Positions 42,389 to 52,388 of a stretch of 64,000 bases of DNA are shown here, in pieces; the stretch's first letter is position 1; each line of letters starts with the position of its first letter. The stretch covers positions 551,741,763 through 551,805,762 of the forward strand of contig NC_058524.1 in assembly GCF_904849725.1 (NCBI RefSeq), read 5' to 3'. The translations under genes were made by a program, and so were the position numbers. The notes under the pieces were generated by a model, which worked only from the letters and a program-made list of their open reading frames with translations, searched no databases and was not told where the DNA came from. Source of the stretch: Hordeum vulgare subsp. vulgare (lineage: Eukaryota; Streptophyta; Magnoliopsida; Poales; Poaceae).

Positions 42389-43255
42389 TGATGACCCAAA
42401 AGTATAGGGGATCAATCATAGTCCTTTCGATAAGTAAGAGTGTTGAACCCAACGAGGAGCAGAAGGCTTTGATAAACGGATTTCAGCAAGGTAATAACTG
42501 CAAGCACTGAAAGTAGCGGTAACAAGTGATTGTGTAGCGAGGTGAAACGTAGCAAGCAAAGAGTAACAAGTAACAAGTAGTAGAAACGGTGCAGCAAGTG
42601 GCCCAATCCCTTTTGTAGCAAGGGACAAGCCTGAACAAAGTCTTATAGGAGGAAAAACGCTCCCGAGGACACACGGGAATTTTTGTTATGCTAGTTTCAT
42701 CATGTTCATATGATTCGCGCTTGTTACTTTGATAGTTTGATATGTGGGTGGACCGGCGCTTGGGTACTGCCCTTACTTGGACAAGCATCCCACTTAGATT
42801 GGATCTGCTCAAGTTCCACCTCGTGGCTGCGGCGAAACCACAAAAAAGCTCCCGATTGATTTTTTTTCCACACCAAAACCGTTCATATAGCAAAAGAGGG
42901 GGCTAGTGGGCCGTTAGGCAGCCCACAAGCTTGCCCTGCACCACCAGGGGGGTGGTGGCGGAGTGGGGGCTTGTGGAGCCCTGGTGGGCCCCTCTGGTAG
43001 TTCTTTCGCCTAGTATTTTTTTATATAATCCAGAAAAAATCCACGTAACTTTTCACGGCATTTGGAGATGTGCAGAATAGTGGACTGGGATTTGCTCCTT
43101 TTCCAGCCCATAATTCCAGCTGCCTGAATTCTCCCTCTTCAAATAAACCTTGAAAAATAAGAGAGAAAAGGCATAAATATGGTACCACAAGTAATATAAC
43201 AGCCCAAAAAGCAATAAACATCAACATGAAAGCATGATGCAAAATGGACGTATCA
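42389..43255 (-). repeat. 5' LTR of Athila A, internally deleted
   Basis: 867 bp against 1518 bp in the 3' LTR. The missing block corresponds to about 34061-34711, and the join in this copy is near 42797 (CCCACTTAGATTGG). The two sides share a short TA at the join. The GC-rich module is kept at 42914-42990. Confidence 0.9.
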
Positions 43256-43885
43256 GGCACGCATCATGTTGTTGCCATCAAGGGTAAAAGGATGGGATTT
43301 ACATCATTGGTTTGAGTTTATCCCTCTACATCATGTCATCTTGCTTAAGGCGTTACTCTGTTCGTCATGAACTCATTACATTAGATGCGTGCTGGATAGC
43401 GTTCGATGTGTGGAGTGATAGTAGTAGATGCAGAAAGTATAGGTCTACTTGTCTCGGACGTGATGCCTATATGTATGATCATTTCCTTAGATATCGTCAT
43501 GACTTTGCGCGGTTCTATCAATTGCTCAACACTAATTTTTTCACCCACCGTATTATTTGCTATTTTGAGAGAAGCCTCTAGTGAACACTATGGCCCCCGG
43601 GTCTACTTCACACCATATTTTCAGCCTACACTTTTACTTCGTTGCACTTTCTGCCTTCAGATCTCACTTTGCAATCAAACTTGAAGGGATTGACAACCCC
43701 TTTATAGCGTTGGGTGCAAGCTCTTTTGTGTTTGCGCATGTACTCTGGACTTGACCTTGATTCTCCTACTGGATTGATACCTTGGTTCTCAAACTGAGGG
43801 AAATACTTACTGCTCCTGTGTTGCATCACCCTTTCCTCTTCAAGGGAAAAACCAACGCAATCTCAAGAGGCAGCAGAAGGATTTC

Positions 43886-43903
43886 TGGCGCCATTGCCGG
43901 GGA
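43886..43903 (+). other. Primer-binding site of plus Fatima-like element
   Basis: TGGCGCCATTGCCGGGGA, 10 nt after the LTR end GCAGCA (43875). It is the same tRNA-Asp-type site with one extra mismatch. Confidence 0.8.
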
Positions 43904-44100
43904 GGATCAAGTCAAGATCTCATCCAAGTAAGTGTCGCAAACTCATGTCTTGCATTTACTTTTTTGCCTCTCGTTTTCCTCTCCCCCACTTCTGAAAAAA
44001 AAATACAAAAATATTTGCCCTTTTCATTTGCCTTTCCTTTGCTTGTGTTGCCATGTGCCTTCAATATGCTTGCATCTTCGCTTGCTGAAAATCTATTGAT

Positions 44101-44859
44101 ATGGATCCTCATCCACTTGCTAATCTCTTTAAGAGATCCAATTATGTTGAACCATTTGCTAGTGAGTTGAGTGCACTTGACTTTCTCTATGGAGTTTTGT
44201 TTGAGATGCGTGAATCTGAAAATCGTGATGAAGAAATTTATGAAGTGATTCACAAGGGCTCCTTGGATGAAAAACATGATTGCAATGGTTTCATTATAAA
44301 TTCTATTAATGACAATCATGCTAAAAATATGCAAAACCCTAAGCTTGGGGATGCTAGTTTTTCTATGTCCACTACTTGTTGCAATGATCATGATTGGGGT
44401 AATGATTTTTCTTATGATCTTGAAAATTTGTTTAAGCCTCATGTTGATTATGATTTTTGCAATAATATTGAAAGTGGGATTGGAGAAGTCATGACTTTAG
44501 TTGATGATAATCCCACTATTTTTTAAGAGCGTCAACTTTGCATGCATGTGGATCATGAAAATAATATCCTATGTGATAGCTATATTGTTGAATTTGAATA
44601 TGATCCCACATGTAATTTTTATGAGAGAGGAAAATATCTTGGTAGAAACTTTCATGTTACCAAATTACCTCTCGTTTTGTTGAGATTGATATTATCTCTT
44701 TCTTCTTCCTTGCATATGGTAGCTATTGGTTGTCTTGACAATCTGTTTTCCTATAAAATGCCTATGCATAGGAAGTATGTTAGACTTAGATATGTTTGTC
44801 ACATGTTTCATGATGCTCTCTTCGTGTCCGATTGCTATCTTTTATGTGAGCATCATTGA
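44101..44859 (+). pseudogene. ORF of plus Fatima-like element, hydrophobic C-terminal segment
   Basis: One frame from ATG 44101 to TGA 44859 with a single internal TAA (44524-44526), about 253 codons. It opens MDPHPLANLFKRSNYVEPF, is acidic in the middle, and after the stop has MHVDHENNILCDSYIVEFEY. A leucine-rich hydrophobic stretch of about 24 residues (LPLVLLRLILSLSSSLHMVA...) could be a membrane helix. I know it only as a protein type often found in Triticeae gypsy elements and cannot name a function. It follows the leader directly with no gag or pol between, so the element is a deletion derivative. Confidence 0.6.
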
Positions 44860-45382
44860 ATTATCAATGCCTAGCTAAGGGCGTTAAACAATAGCTCTTG
44901 TTGGGAGGCAACCCAATGAATTTATCTTTTTCTTTCTGTTTTGTTGCGTCCACACCATCGTAATTCTGTTATGATTGTGTATTTTGTGTTTATTTTTGTG
45001 TTTGAGCCAAGCAAAACCTTTATGACTAGTTTTGGTGATGGTTGTTTGATCCTGCTGAAAAAGACAGAAACTTTTCACTCACGAGATTATTTTTCATTTT
45101 TATTCAGAAAGAGATTTTGAGTTGATTCTTTTTGCTTCTGGTTGATATGCCATTTTCCCAGGCTGTCGTAATGTTTCAGAATTTTTGAGGTAACAGAAGT
45201 ATACTAAGTATACAGATTGCTACAGACTCGTCTGTTTTTGACAGATTCTGTTTTTGTTGTGTTGTTTGCTTGTTTTGATGAAACTATGGATAGTATCGGG
45301 GGGGGGGGGTACTAGCCATGGAAAAGTGAGAATAAAGTAAACTAACGCCAATATAAATAGAAATCAAGATTGCTACAGTACC
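44860..45382 (+). other. 3' non-coding region of plus Fatima-like element, truncated
   Basis: It matches, in the same orientation relative to the element, the minus element's 59535-59990 ('aagggcgttaaacaatagc', then 'ggaggcaaccca', 'atggatagtatcgggg'). A G12 run lies at 45299-45310. Homology ends at CTACAGTACC (45382), where minus-oriented leader sequence begins. Confidence 0.75.
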
Positions 45383-45633
45383 AAAAGAGCAGGAAGTAAG
45401 CGAGTGAAACGGGCAAAAGAGAACGGCAAAAAGGCAAAAGAAAACGGCAAGGGAGAAAGGCAAAAATGGCAAATGAAAACGGCAAGGGAGAAAGGCAAAT
45501 GAAAACAGCAAATGTGAAGTAGGGGAGAGGAAAACGAGAGGCAACTAGCAAAAAAGGTAAATGCAAGAGATGAGTTTGTGACACCTACTTGGATAGATCT
45601 TGACTTGATCTCTCCTCCCCGGCAACGGCGCCA
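45383..45633 (-). other. Second leader and PBS of the tandem array, truncated
   Basis: The PBS at 45616-45633 (minus TGGCGCCGTTGCCGGGGA) lies 10 nt from the LTR start at 45644. The leader has tandem 'aacggcaagggagaaaggcaaa' type repeats (about 45415-45500), as at 60730-60810. It ends abruptly at about 45383, before the gag start. Confidence 0.8.
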
Positions 45634-45643
45634 GAAATCCTTC

Positions 45644-46994
45644 TGCTACTGCGACAACAGACCTTCCCTCGCAACGGCACCAGGAATCCTGCTGCTACGA
45701 CTATGCCTATAGGGACTTTCTTGGAAAATATGCAAAGGATTTCCCCGCGGCCTTGGACCCTTGCGTTGGTGTTCCCTTGAAGAGGAAAGGGTGATGTAGC
45801 ACAGCGGCAGTAAGTATTTCCCTCATTTTGAGAACCAAGGTATCAATCCAGTAGGAGGAGCGTTCAAGTCACAAGTACCTGCACAAACATAAAGAGCTTG
45901 CACCCAATGCTATGAAGGGTTGTCAAACCCTTATAGATTGTTTGCAAAGTGAGAACTGAAAGCAAAGAGTAAACAAAGCAAAGTAAAAGTGAAAGTGGAA
46001 ACGATAGTTGTGAATAGACCCGGGGGCTGTAGTGTTCACTAGTGGCTTCTCTCATGAAAGCAAGTAGACGGTGGGTGAACGAATTGATGTCGAGCAATTG
46101 ATAGAACCGCGCAAAGTCGTGACGTTATCTATGGCAATGATTATATCTATAGGCATCACGTCCAAAACAAGTAGACCGATACTTTCTGCATCTACTACTA
46201 TTACTCCACACGTCGACCGCTATCCAGCATGCATCTAGTGTATTAAGTTCAAAAGAACAGAGTAACGCCTTAAGCAAGATGACATGATGTAGATGAACAA
46301 TCTCAAATCTATGATGAAAGCCCATCTTGTTACCCTTGATGGCAACAACACGATGCGTGCCTTGCTGCCCCTTCTGTCACTGGGAAAGGTCACCACACGG
46401 TATGAACCCAAAACCAAGCACCTCTCCCATTGCAAGAATCATATATCTAGTTGGCCAAACAAAACCCAAGACTCAGAGAGACTTACAAGGATATCAAATC
46501 ATGCATATAAGAAATCAGCAAAGACTCAAATATAATGCATAGATAATCTGATCAAAAATCCACAATTCATCGGATCTCGACAAACACACCGCCAAAGAGG
46601 ATTACATCAGATAGATCTCCATGAAGATCATGGAGAACTTTGTATTGAAGATCCAAGAGAGAGAAGAAGCCATCTAGCTACTAACTACGGACCCGTAGGT
46701 CTGAAGTGGACTACTCACGACTCATTGGAGAGGCGATGATGTTGATGTAGAAGTCCTCCGACTCCAAAGTCCCCTCCGGCAGGGCACCGGGAAGGGTCTA
46801 GAGATGAGATCTCGCGGAAACGGAAGCTTGTGGCGGCGGAAAAGTGTTTTCGTGGATGCCCTCATTTTTTCTGTGATTTTAGAGAATTTATAGGCCAAAG
46901 AGCTAGGGCACGGAAGCGCCAGGGAGGCCACAAGCCTGGTTGTCGCGGGCCCCCCTGACCGCGGCAACATGGCTTCTCGGCTCCGTGTGGCCCC
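45644..46994 (-). repeat. Middle LTR of tandem array, left part
   Basis: It starts TGCTACTGCG on plus and is nearly identical to 60956-62310. It carries a PBS-like sequence inside the LTR (45665-45682). It is interrupted at 46994 by Athila B (TSD GCCCC 46990-46994) and resumes at 57084. Confidence 0.92.
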
Positions 46995-47216
46995 TGATAC
47001 GTCTCCAACGTATCTACTTTTCCAAACTCTTTTGCCCTTGTTTTGGACTATAATTTGCATGATTTGAATGGAACTAACCTGGACTGACGCTGTTTTCAGC
47101 AGAATTGCCTTGGTGTTATTTTTGTGCAGAAATCAAAGTTCTCCAAACGTCGTGAAAATTTAACGGGAGCAGTTTTGGAAAATATCAAAAATACCTGCGC
47201 CAGAATCCACCTGAGG

Positions 47217-47326
47217 GGGTGGGCCAGTGGGCCACAAGCCCCTGCTCGGCCACCCCCCTGGTGGCGTTGGGCAGGCTTGTGGGGCCAACAGGCCTCTGCC
47301 GCCCCCAACTCCAGCTCTATAAGTTG
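47217..47326 (+). promoter_or_regulatory. GC-rich inverted repeat and TATA box of Athila B LTR
   Basis: GTGGGCCACAAGCCCC, then CACCCCCCTGGTGGCG, then CAGGCTTGTGGGGCC, then about 10 bp later CCAGCTCTATAAGTTG. The outer words are inverted repeats of each other around a CCCCTGG centre. Confidence 0.6.
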
Positions 47327-48104
47327 TCTTTCGTCCCATAAAAAATAAAAAGAGAAGTTTTCGTCGCGTTTTCGATACGGAGGCGCCGCCACCACCTGTT
47401 CTTCATCTAGAGGGCAGATCAGGAGTCCGTCTTGGGCTCCGGAGAGGGAAATCATCACCATCGTCATCATCAACCTTCTTCCCTCTCCAATTCCATGAAG
47501 CTCTTCGTCGTTCGTGAGTAATCTATTCGTAGGCTCGCTGGACGGTGATGAGTAGGATGAGATCTATCATGTAATCGAGTTAGTTTTGATGGGGATTGAT
47601 CCCTAGTATCCACTATGTTCAGAGATTTGATGTTGCTACTACTTTGCCATGCTTAATGCTTGTCACTAGGGCCCGAGTGCCATGATTTCAGATCTGAAAT
47701 TATTATGTTGTCACCAATATATGTGTGTTTTAGATCCGATCTTGCAAGTTGTAGTTACCTACTATGTGTTATGATCCGGCAACCCTGGAGTGACAATAAC
47801 CGGAACCACTCCCGATGATGACCATAGTTTGAGGAGTTCATGTGTTCACCAAGTGCTAATGCGTTGGTCCGGTTTTTTATTAAAAGGAGAACCTTAATAT
47901 CCCGTAGTTTCCTTTTGGACCCCGCTGCCACGGGAGGGATGCACAATAGATGTCATGCAAGTTCTTTTCCCTAAGCACGTATGACGACACACGGAATGCA
48001 TGCCTACATCACATTGACAAATGGGAGCTAGCCACTTATCTCTGCATGTTATAGTTGTTGCATGAGGAATATCATCCAAACAAATCGCCGACCCAATGCC
48101 TACG

Positions 48105-48375
48105 AGTTTGTTCTACTGTTGCTACTGCCGTTACTTGTCTTGCTCTGCTGCTACTACTGTTGCTACTGCCGTTACTTGTCTTGCTCCGCTGCTACTACTG
48201 TTGCTACTGCTTTTACTTGTTTTTCTCTGCTGCTACTGTTGCTACTACTATTTCTTGCTATTGTTGCTACTTGCTACTGCTGTCACTACTGTTGTTCCTT
48301 GCCACTGCTATTGCTCGTTACACTGCCGATACCCGCTACTTCGCTGTTACTACTTCGCTGTTACTATTGTGCTTG
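48105..48375 (+). repeat. Minisatellite (about 42-bp units of GCTACTACTG words) in Athila B LTR
   Basis: Repeats of TTGCTACTGCCGTTACTTGT with CTTGCTCTGCTGCTACTACT occur two to three times and then decay into CTACTGTTGCTACTA-type repeats. The 3' LTR carries the equivalent tract at 56470-56760 with a different internal pattern. This explains much of the length difference potential between the LTRs. Confidence 0.85.
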
Positions 48376-48698
48376 TAGATACTAACCTTTCAGGTGTGGT
48401 TGAATCTGACAAATTCAGTTGCTAATATTTGAGAGTATACTCTCACCTCCTGACTGGCGTACCTACAAATTGGGTCGAATACTCTACCCTCGAAAACTGT
48501 TGCGAACCCACGCGCTGGTGGGCCATCAACAACATTCTTCCAGTTTCATTGCGGGGGTGTGCTAGCAGCATTCTTCTGGTGTCGTTGCAGGAGAAGGTTA
48601 GTTGTTATAAACATTCGTCTAGCTAACACTAGAGGTTGCACGATCAGCCCTTTTCTGGAGCTATTGCCATGGAAGCACATCTGACGTCAACACTTTCC

Positions 48699-48716
48699 TG
48701 GCGCTGTTGCCGGGGA
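48699..48716 (+). other. Primer-binding site of Athila B
   Basis: TGGCGCTGTTGCCGGGGA, 9 nt after the LTR end. It is the tRNA-Asp type with two differences from the usual complement. Confidence 0.8.
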
Positions 48717-48766
48717 GGTATTGCTATATTCTTTGAGTCACTTGGGATTTATATGTGCTGTTCACT

Positions 48767-50483
48767 ATGAAGAATCTGAAGGATCCAAAGACCAAAGTCT
48801 TGCCCTCAACTAGGAGGGGGGGTAAGGAATTGCCATCTAGCTCTGCACTTGATTCACCTTCAGTTATGAGTAAGTTTGCGACATCACCTTCTGCTAGAAA
48901 TCTTGATATGTCGCCTGTGCTTGATGATGCTTATGATACTACTGCTAGAGATGCTATGCTTGATACTATGCCTGATGATGCTATGCTTGATACTACTGCT
49001 AGAGATGGCTATGCTTGATACTATGCCTGATGATGCTATGCTTGATACTATGCTTGATACTATGCCTGATACTGCTAGAGATGTTATGCTTGATACTGCT
49101 TTGCCTGATGATGCTAGAGATACTATTATACCTAATGATGTTATGCTTGATACTGCTAGAGATACTCATTTGCGTGATGTTCCACTGGGAGCGTTCCTTG
49201 ATGCTCATTTTGCTAGAGTTACTGCCAATGCTCGTGATGCTTCTGATACTGCCGATACTATTGAGATAGAACCTGCTTTTGCTCCTGTTAGACCTAGCTC
49301 TCCTAGATATGAATTGCCTAATATGGAGGGAGAGATAGCTGAGGATTTTTTTGCGTGTAAGGATGCCTATGACGCTGAGAAATTAGTTCTCAAGTGGAAG
49401 AAAAAATCTTGGGAAGTTAGGATGAGAAATGATCCGAAGTTTGCCACTTCGCCTATATTTGTCACCGATAAGGATTATGAATTCTCTGTCGACCCTGAGA
49501 TAATCTCTCTAGTCGAATTTGATCCTTTTCACGGTTATGAGTCTGAGACGGTCATAGCCCATCTTGCCAAACTATCCGAAATAGCCAACCTTTTCACTAA
49601 TGAGGAGAAGATCCGCCACTACTATATCCTTAAGCTGTTTCCTTTCTCCCTAAAGGATGACGCTAAAGCCTGGTTCACCTCTCTTGCTCCTGGATGTGTG
49701 TGTAGTCCCGAGGAGATGGTCTATTACTTCTTTGTTAAATATTTCCCTGCCCATAAGAAGCAAGCTGCCTTGCAGGAAATATACAACTTTGCCCAACTCC
49801 AAGAAGAGAGTCTTCCACAAGCTTGGGGGAGGCTCGTCTAGCTACAGAATGCTTTGCGTGATCACCCTCTCAAGAATAACGAGATACTTGATATCCTCTA
49901 TAACGGACTTACCGATGCCTCTAGAGACCACCTAGATAGTTGTGCCGGTTGTGTTTTTAGGGAATGAACTGTAGAACAAGCTGAGACCCTACTGAATAAC
50001 CTCTTGATCACGAATAATGCTTGGACTATTCCCGAACAACCTCCTAAGCCAACTCCTAGGAAAAGAGGTATTCTATTCCTCAGTCCCGAAGATATGCAAG
50101 AAGCCAAGAAATCTATGCAAGAGAAAGGCATTAGATCTGAAGATGTCAAAAATCTACCACCTATCGAAGAGATCCACGGTCTCGATAACCCGATACAGGT
50201 AGTGGAAGTGAATTGTCTGCGTAGGTTTGATGAGAGTGATATTCCTTTTGATAAACCTGCTAGCCTATGCTTTGATGAATTTGACAACTTTGTTGCCAAA
50301 CAACAGAGTTTCAATGACTATGTTAGCACACATTTGGAACAAGGTACTCGTATGCTTAGACATTTAAGTGCTTGTGTAGACAGAAATGTCAATGACCTGA
50401 AGCTTCTGAGTAAACATGCCTCTATGATTACTACTGAGGTAGAACAAGTACTTAAAGCTCAGAATGACCTCTCAATGAATTAA
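48767..50483 (+). pseudogene. Athila B gag
   Basis: ATG at 48767 (MKNLKDPKTKVLPSTRRGG). A repeat-encoded acidic region (MLDTMPDDA units) is followed by the gag core: FHGYESETVIAHLAKLSEIA, LKLFPFSLKDDAKAWFTSL, YYFFVKYFPAHKKQAALQEI. Lesions: an extra G near 49005 shifts the frame, TAG at 49839-49841 and TGA at about 49965 interrupt it, and the frame ends at TAA 50483. The LKDDAKAWF...FFVKYFP order is standard for Athila/Tat gag. Confidence 0.88.
48930..49185 (+). repeat. Coding minisatellite in Athila B gag
   Basis: Repeated ATGCTTGATACTATGCCTGA and GATGCTAGAGATACT words encode MLDTMPDDA / TARD units (about 8-10 copies, imperfect). The frame-shifting extra G near 49005 lies inside one unit. 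Confidence 0.85.
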
Positions 50484-50948
50484 ATGACAACTCTGTCAGA
50501 GTCATTACTAGAGGAGGCAAAATGACCCAGGAACCTTTGTATCCTGAAGGTCATCCTAATAGAATTGATCAAGATTCTCAAGGAATCAATGCTGATACAC
50601 CTAGTCATCCTAAGGAGAAGAAGAAGGATGATAGAAACCTGCATGCCAGTTTGCCAAATACTATCACACCTGAAGAACCTAATGATATTTCTGCATCTGA
50701 TGCAAAAACACAATTAGGTGATGAACATGAACCTGGTGACAATATGGACAGTGATGTTCATAATAATGCTCAACCTAGCCATGATGAGGATGTGGAGATT
50801 GAACCTACGGTTAATCCTGATAATCCACAACCTAAGAGATATGATAAGAATGACTTCACTGCTAGGAAGCATTGTAAAGAAAGGGAGCCATGGGTTCAGA
50901 GACCTATGCCCTTTCCTCCTAAGCCATCCAAGAGAAAAGGATGATGAG
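50484..50948 (+). pseudogene. Athila B gag-protease linker
   Basis: The frame 50522-50944 encodes a polar acidic segment (HPKEKKKDDRNLHASLPNT, EPTVNPDNPQPKRYDKNDF, WVQRPMPFPPKPSKRKG) linking gag to protease. It is in a different frame from both, so at least two shifts are present. No zinc knuckle is seen. Confidence 0.7.
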
Positions 50949-51596
50949 GATTTTGACCGCTTCGTTGAGATGATAAGACCCGTCTTTCTGCAGATGCGGT
51001 TAACTGATATACTCAAGATGTCTCCGTATGCCAAGTACATGAAAGATATCGTGACTAATAAACGGAAGATACCAGATCTTGAGATCTCCACCATGCTTGC
51101 CAACTACACTTTCAAAGGTGGAACTCCTAAGAAACTTGGTGATCCCGGAGTGCCCACTATACCTTGCTCCATCAAAGGAAACTACGTAAGAACTGCCTTA
51201 TGTGACCTTGGAGCCGGTGTTAGTGTTATGCCACTCTCTCTTTATCATAGACTTGAATTGGATAAGTTGACACCCACTGAAATTTCTCTGCAAATGGCCG
51301 ACAAATCAACTGCCTTCCCTATCGGCATTTGCAAGGATGTGCCTGTTGTGGTTGCTAATACCACTATCTTAACAGACTTTGTTATCTTGGATATTCCCGA
51401 GGACGATGCTATGGCTATCATCCTCGAAAGATCCTTTTTAAACACTTCAGGGGCTGTTATAGATTGCAACAAAGGCAATGTCACTTTCCATGTCAACGGT
51501 AATGAGCACACAGTGCACTTTCCGAAGAAACGATATCAAGTACATTGCATCAATGCTATCGAAAAGACTTCATCGATTCTCATTGAGGTGACTTAG
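50949..51596 (+). pseudogene. Athila B protease
   Basis: The frame reads FDRFVEMIRPVFLQMRLTDI, then CSIKGNYVRTALCDLGAGVS with the active-site D-L-G-A, VMPLSLYHRLEL, ILDIPEDDAMAIILERSFLN and a C-terminal KKRYQVHCINAIEK, ending TAG. The module itself is uninterrupted but is cut off from gag by frameshifts. RT would normally follow, but here non-coding DNA begins. Confidence 0.88.
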
Positions 51597-51779
51597 TGGC
51601 TATTCGAAAATTCTCCGTTCTCTCTTGCAATTCGAGAAGGTTTTGTCATAAGGACTTGATCAATCCCATTGACGGATTTCTTCCGATGACCATGAAACGG
51701 ATGAATCAAGGAGTCACATACCTCTGTTGTGAGTTTTTCTTTTCTGTTGCTTAGAAGAAAAATGATAGAATTAGTTTAG

Positions 51780-52030
51780 TTTTTCCTGTTTTCTGTTCTA
51801 GCGTCCCGGAGAAAAATACCTCGAAAATAAAAGTTCTCCGATGGTCCTGAAAATTTAGTATGATTTTTTCTGGAATTTTTGAAAATTTCTGGGTTTGAGA
51901 GCTGGTCAGGGGGACTGACGAGTGGGCCAAAAGCCCCCCCCCCCCCACCGCCACCTATCCCCCTGGTGGCGGGGTGCAAGTTTGTGGGGCCCACAGGCAC
52001 CCCCTCCACTCATTCCAGCTCTCAGCCTCT
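51780..52030 (+). promoter_or_regulatory. Internal LTR-like module before Athila B 3' ORF
   Basis: The segment parallels the LTR promoter region word for word in order: AAAGTTCTCCGATGGTCCTG with AAAATTTAG (LTR: AAAGTTCTCCAAACGTCGTG), TTTTTGAAAATTTCTGG, GAGTGGGCCAAAAGCC, a C-run, CCCCCTGGTGGCG, AGTTTGTGGGGCCCACAGG, then CATTCCAGCTCT. The TATA box that follows CCAGCTCT in the LTR is replaced by CAGCC here. It is probably a degenerate internal promoter. Confidence 0.5.
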
Positions 52031-52388
52031 TCTTCCACCTCTAGAAAAAATTGTTTCGCAGCTCAAACCCGTGTTCTTGCTCATTTGGCTGTGATTTTCG
52101 ATCTCCTTGCTCAAAGCACCATTCTTCGAACTGTTTTGGGGAAATTACTCCTTGGTAAGTGACTCCTCCATTGGTCCAATTAGTTTTTGCTCTAGTGCTT
52201 TATCCTTCGCGAATTTTGCTACCTTGGTGACCCTGTTCTTGAGCTATAAAAGTTGATTTTAGCTGGTCCCAAGTAGTTTTAGCGCGTGATACGGTCTCTA
52301 GACACTAGTAGGAGTAGTTGCTACAAGGTATGGTTGGTCCTCATTCACTTTTCTCTTGAACTTCAAAAAATTTCAGCAAAAGGAAATT

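Larger units (their letters stand above)
33652..43255 (-). mobile_element. Athila-lineage gypsy element A, complete, 9.6 kb
   Basis: Minus-strand order: 5' LTR 42389-43255 (internally deleted), PBS 42360-42377, gag-protease, RT-RNase H-integrase, internal promoter module, 3' ORF, long 3' non-coding region, polypurine tract, 3' LTR 33652-35169, TSD GGCAC. Integrase follows RNase H, so it is Ty3/gypsy. The RT wording ([19 protein letters not shown]) and tRNA-Asp PBS place it in the Athila lineage. Coding lesions: gag frameshift near 42055, a frameshift in a C-run near 40525, and stops at 39901-39903 and 37843-37845. Confidence 0.92.
32762..45382 (+). mobile_element. Plus-strand Fatima-like Athila-lineage element, 3' end lost
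   Basis: 5' LTR in two parts (32762-33651 and 43261-43875, about 1505 bp, opening CGATATGTCTCC, a mutated TGATACGTCTCC), tRNA-Asp-type PBS at 43886, one ORF and 3' non-coding sequence up to the CTACAGTACC word at 45382. It has no gag, pol, polypurine tract or 3' LTR, so it was non-autonomous before truncation. Its LTR hosts Athila element A with a perfect GGCAC TSD. Confidence 0.8.
46995..48689 (+). repeat. 5' LTR of Athila B
   Basis: TGATACGTCTCCAACG ... CTGACGTCA. The GC-rich module at 47217-47306 is followed by the TATA box CTATAAGT (47317-47324). A pyrimidine/purine-biased minisatellite lies at 48105-48375. Confidence 0.93.

Noticed and set aside
45284..45584. Minus-strand hydrophobic ORFs of phenylalanine/leucine/proline (also 60597-60896)
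   Set aside because: They are translations of the pyrimidine-rich tandem repeats in the Fatima-like leader. The real gag-like start lies downstream at 60675.
48055..48425. Leucine/cysteine/tyrosine-rich 'membrane protein' ORFs (also 56418-56814)
   Set aside because: They come from the GCTACTACTG minisatellite in the Athila B LTR. All three frames give similar low-complexity peptides.
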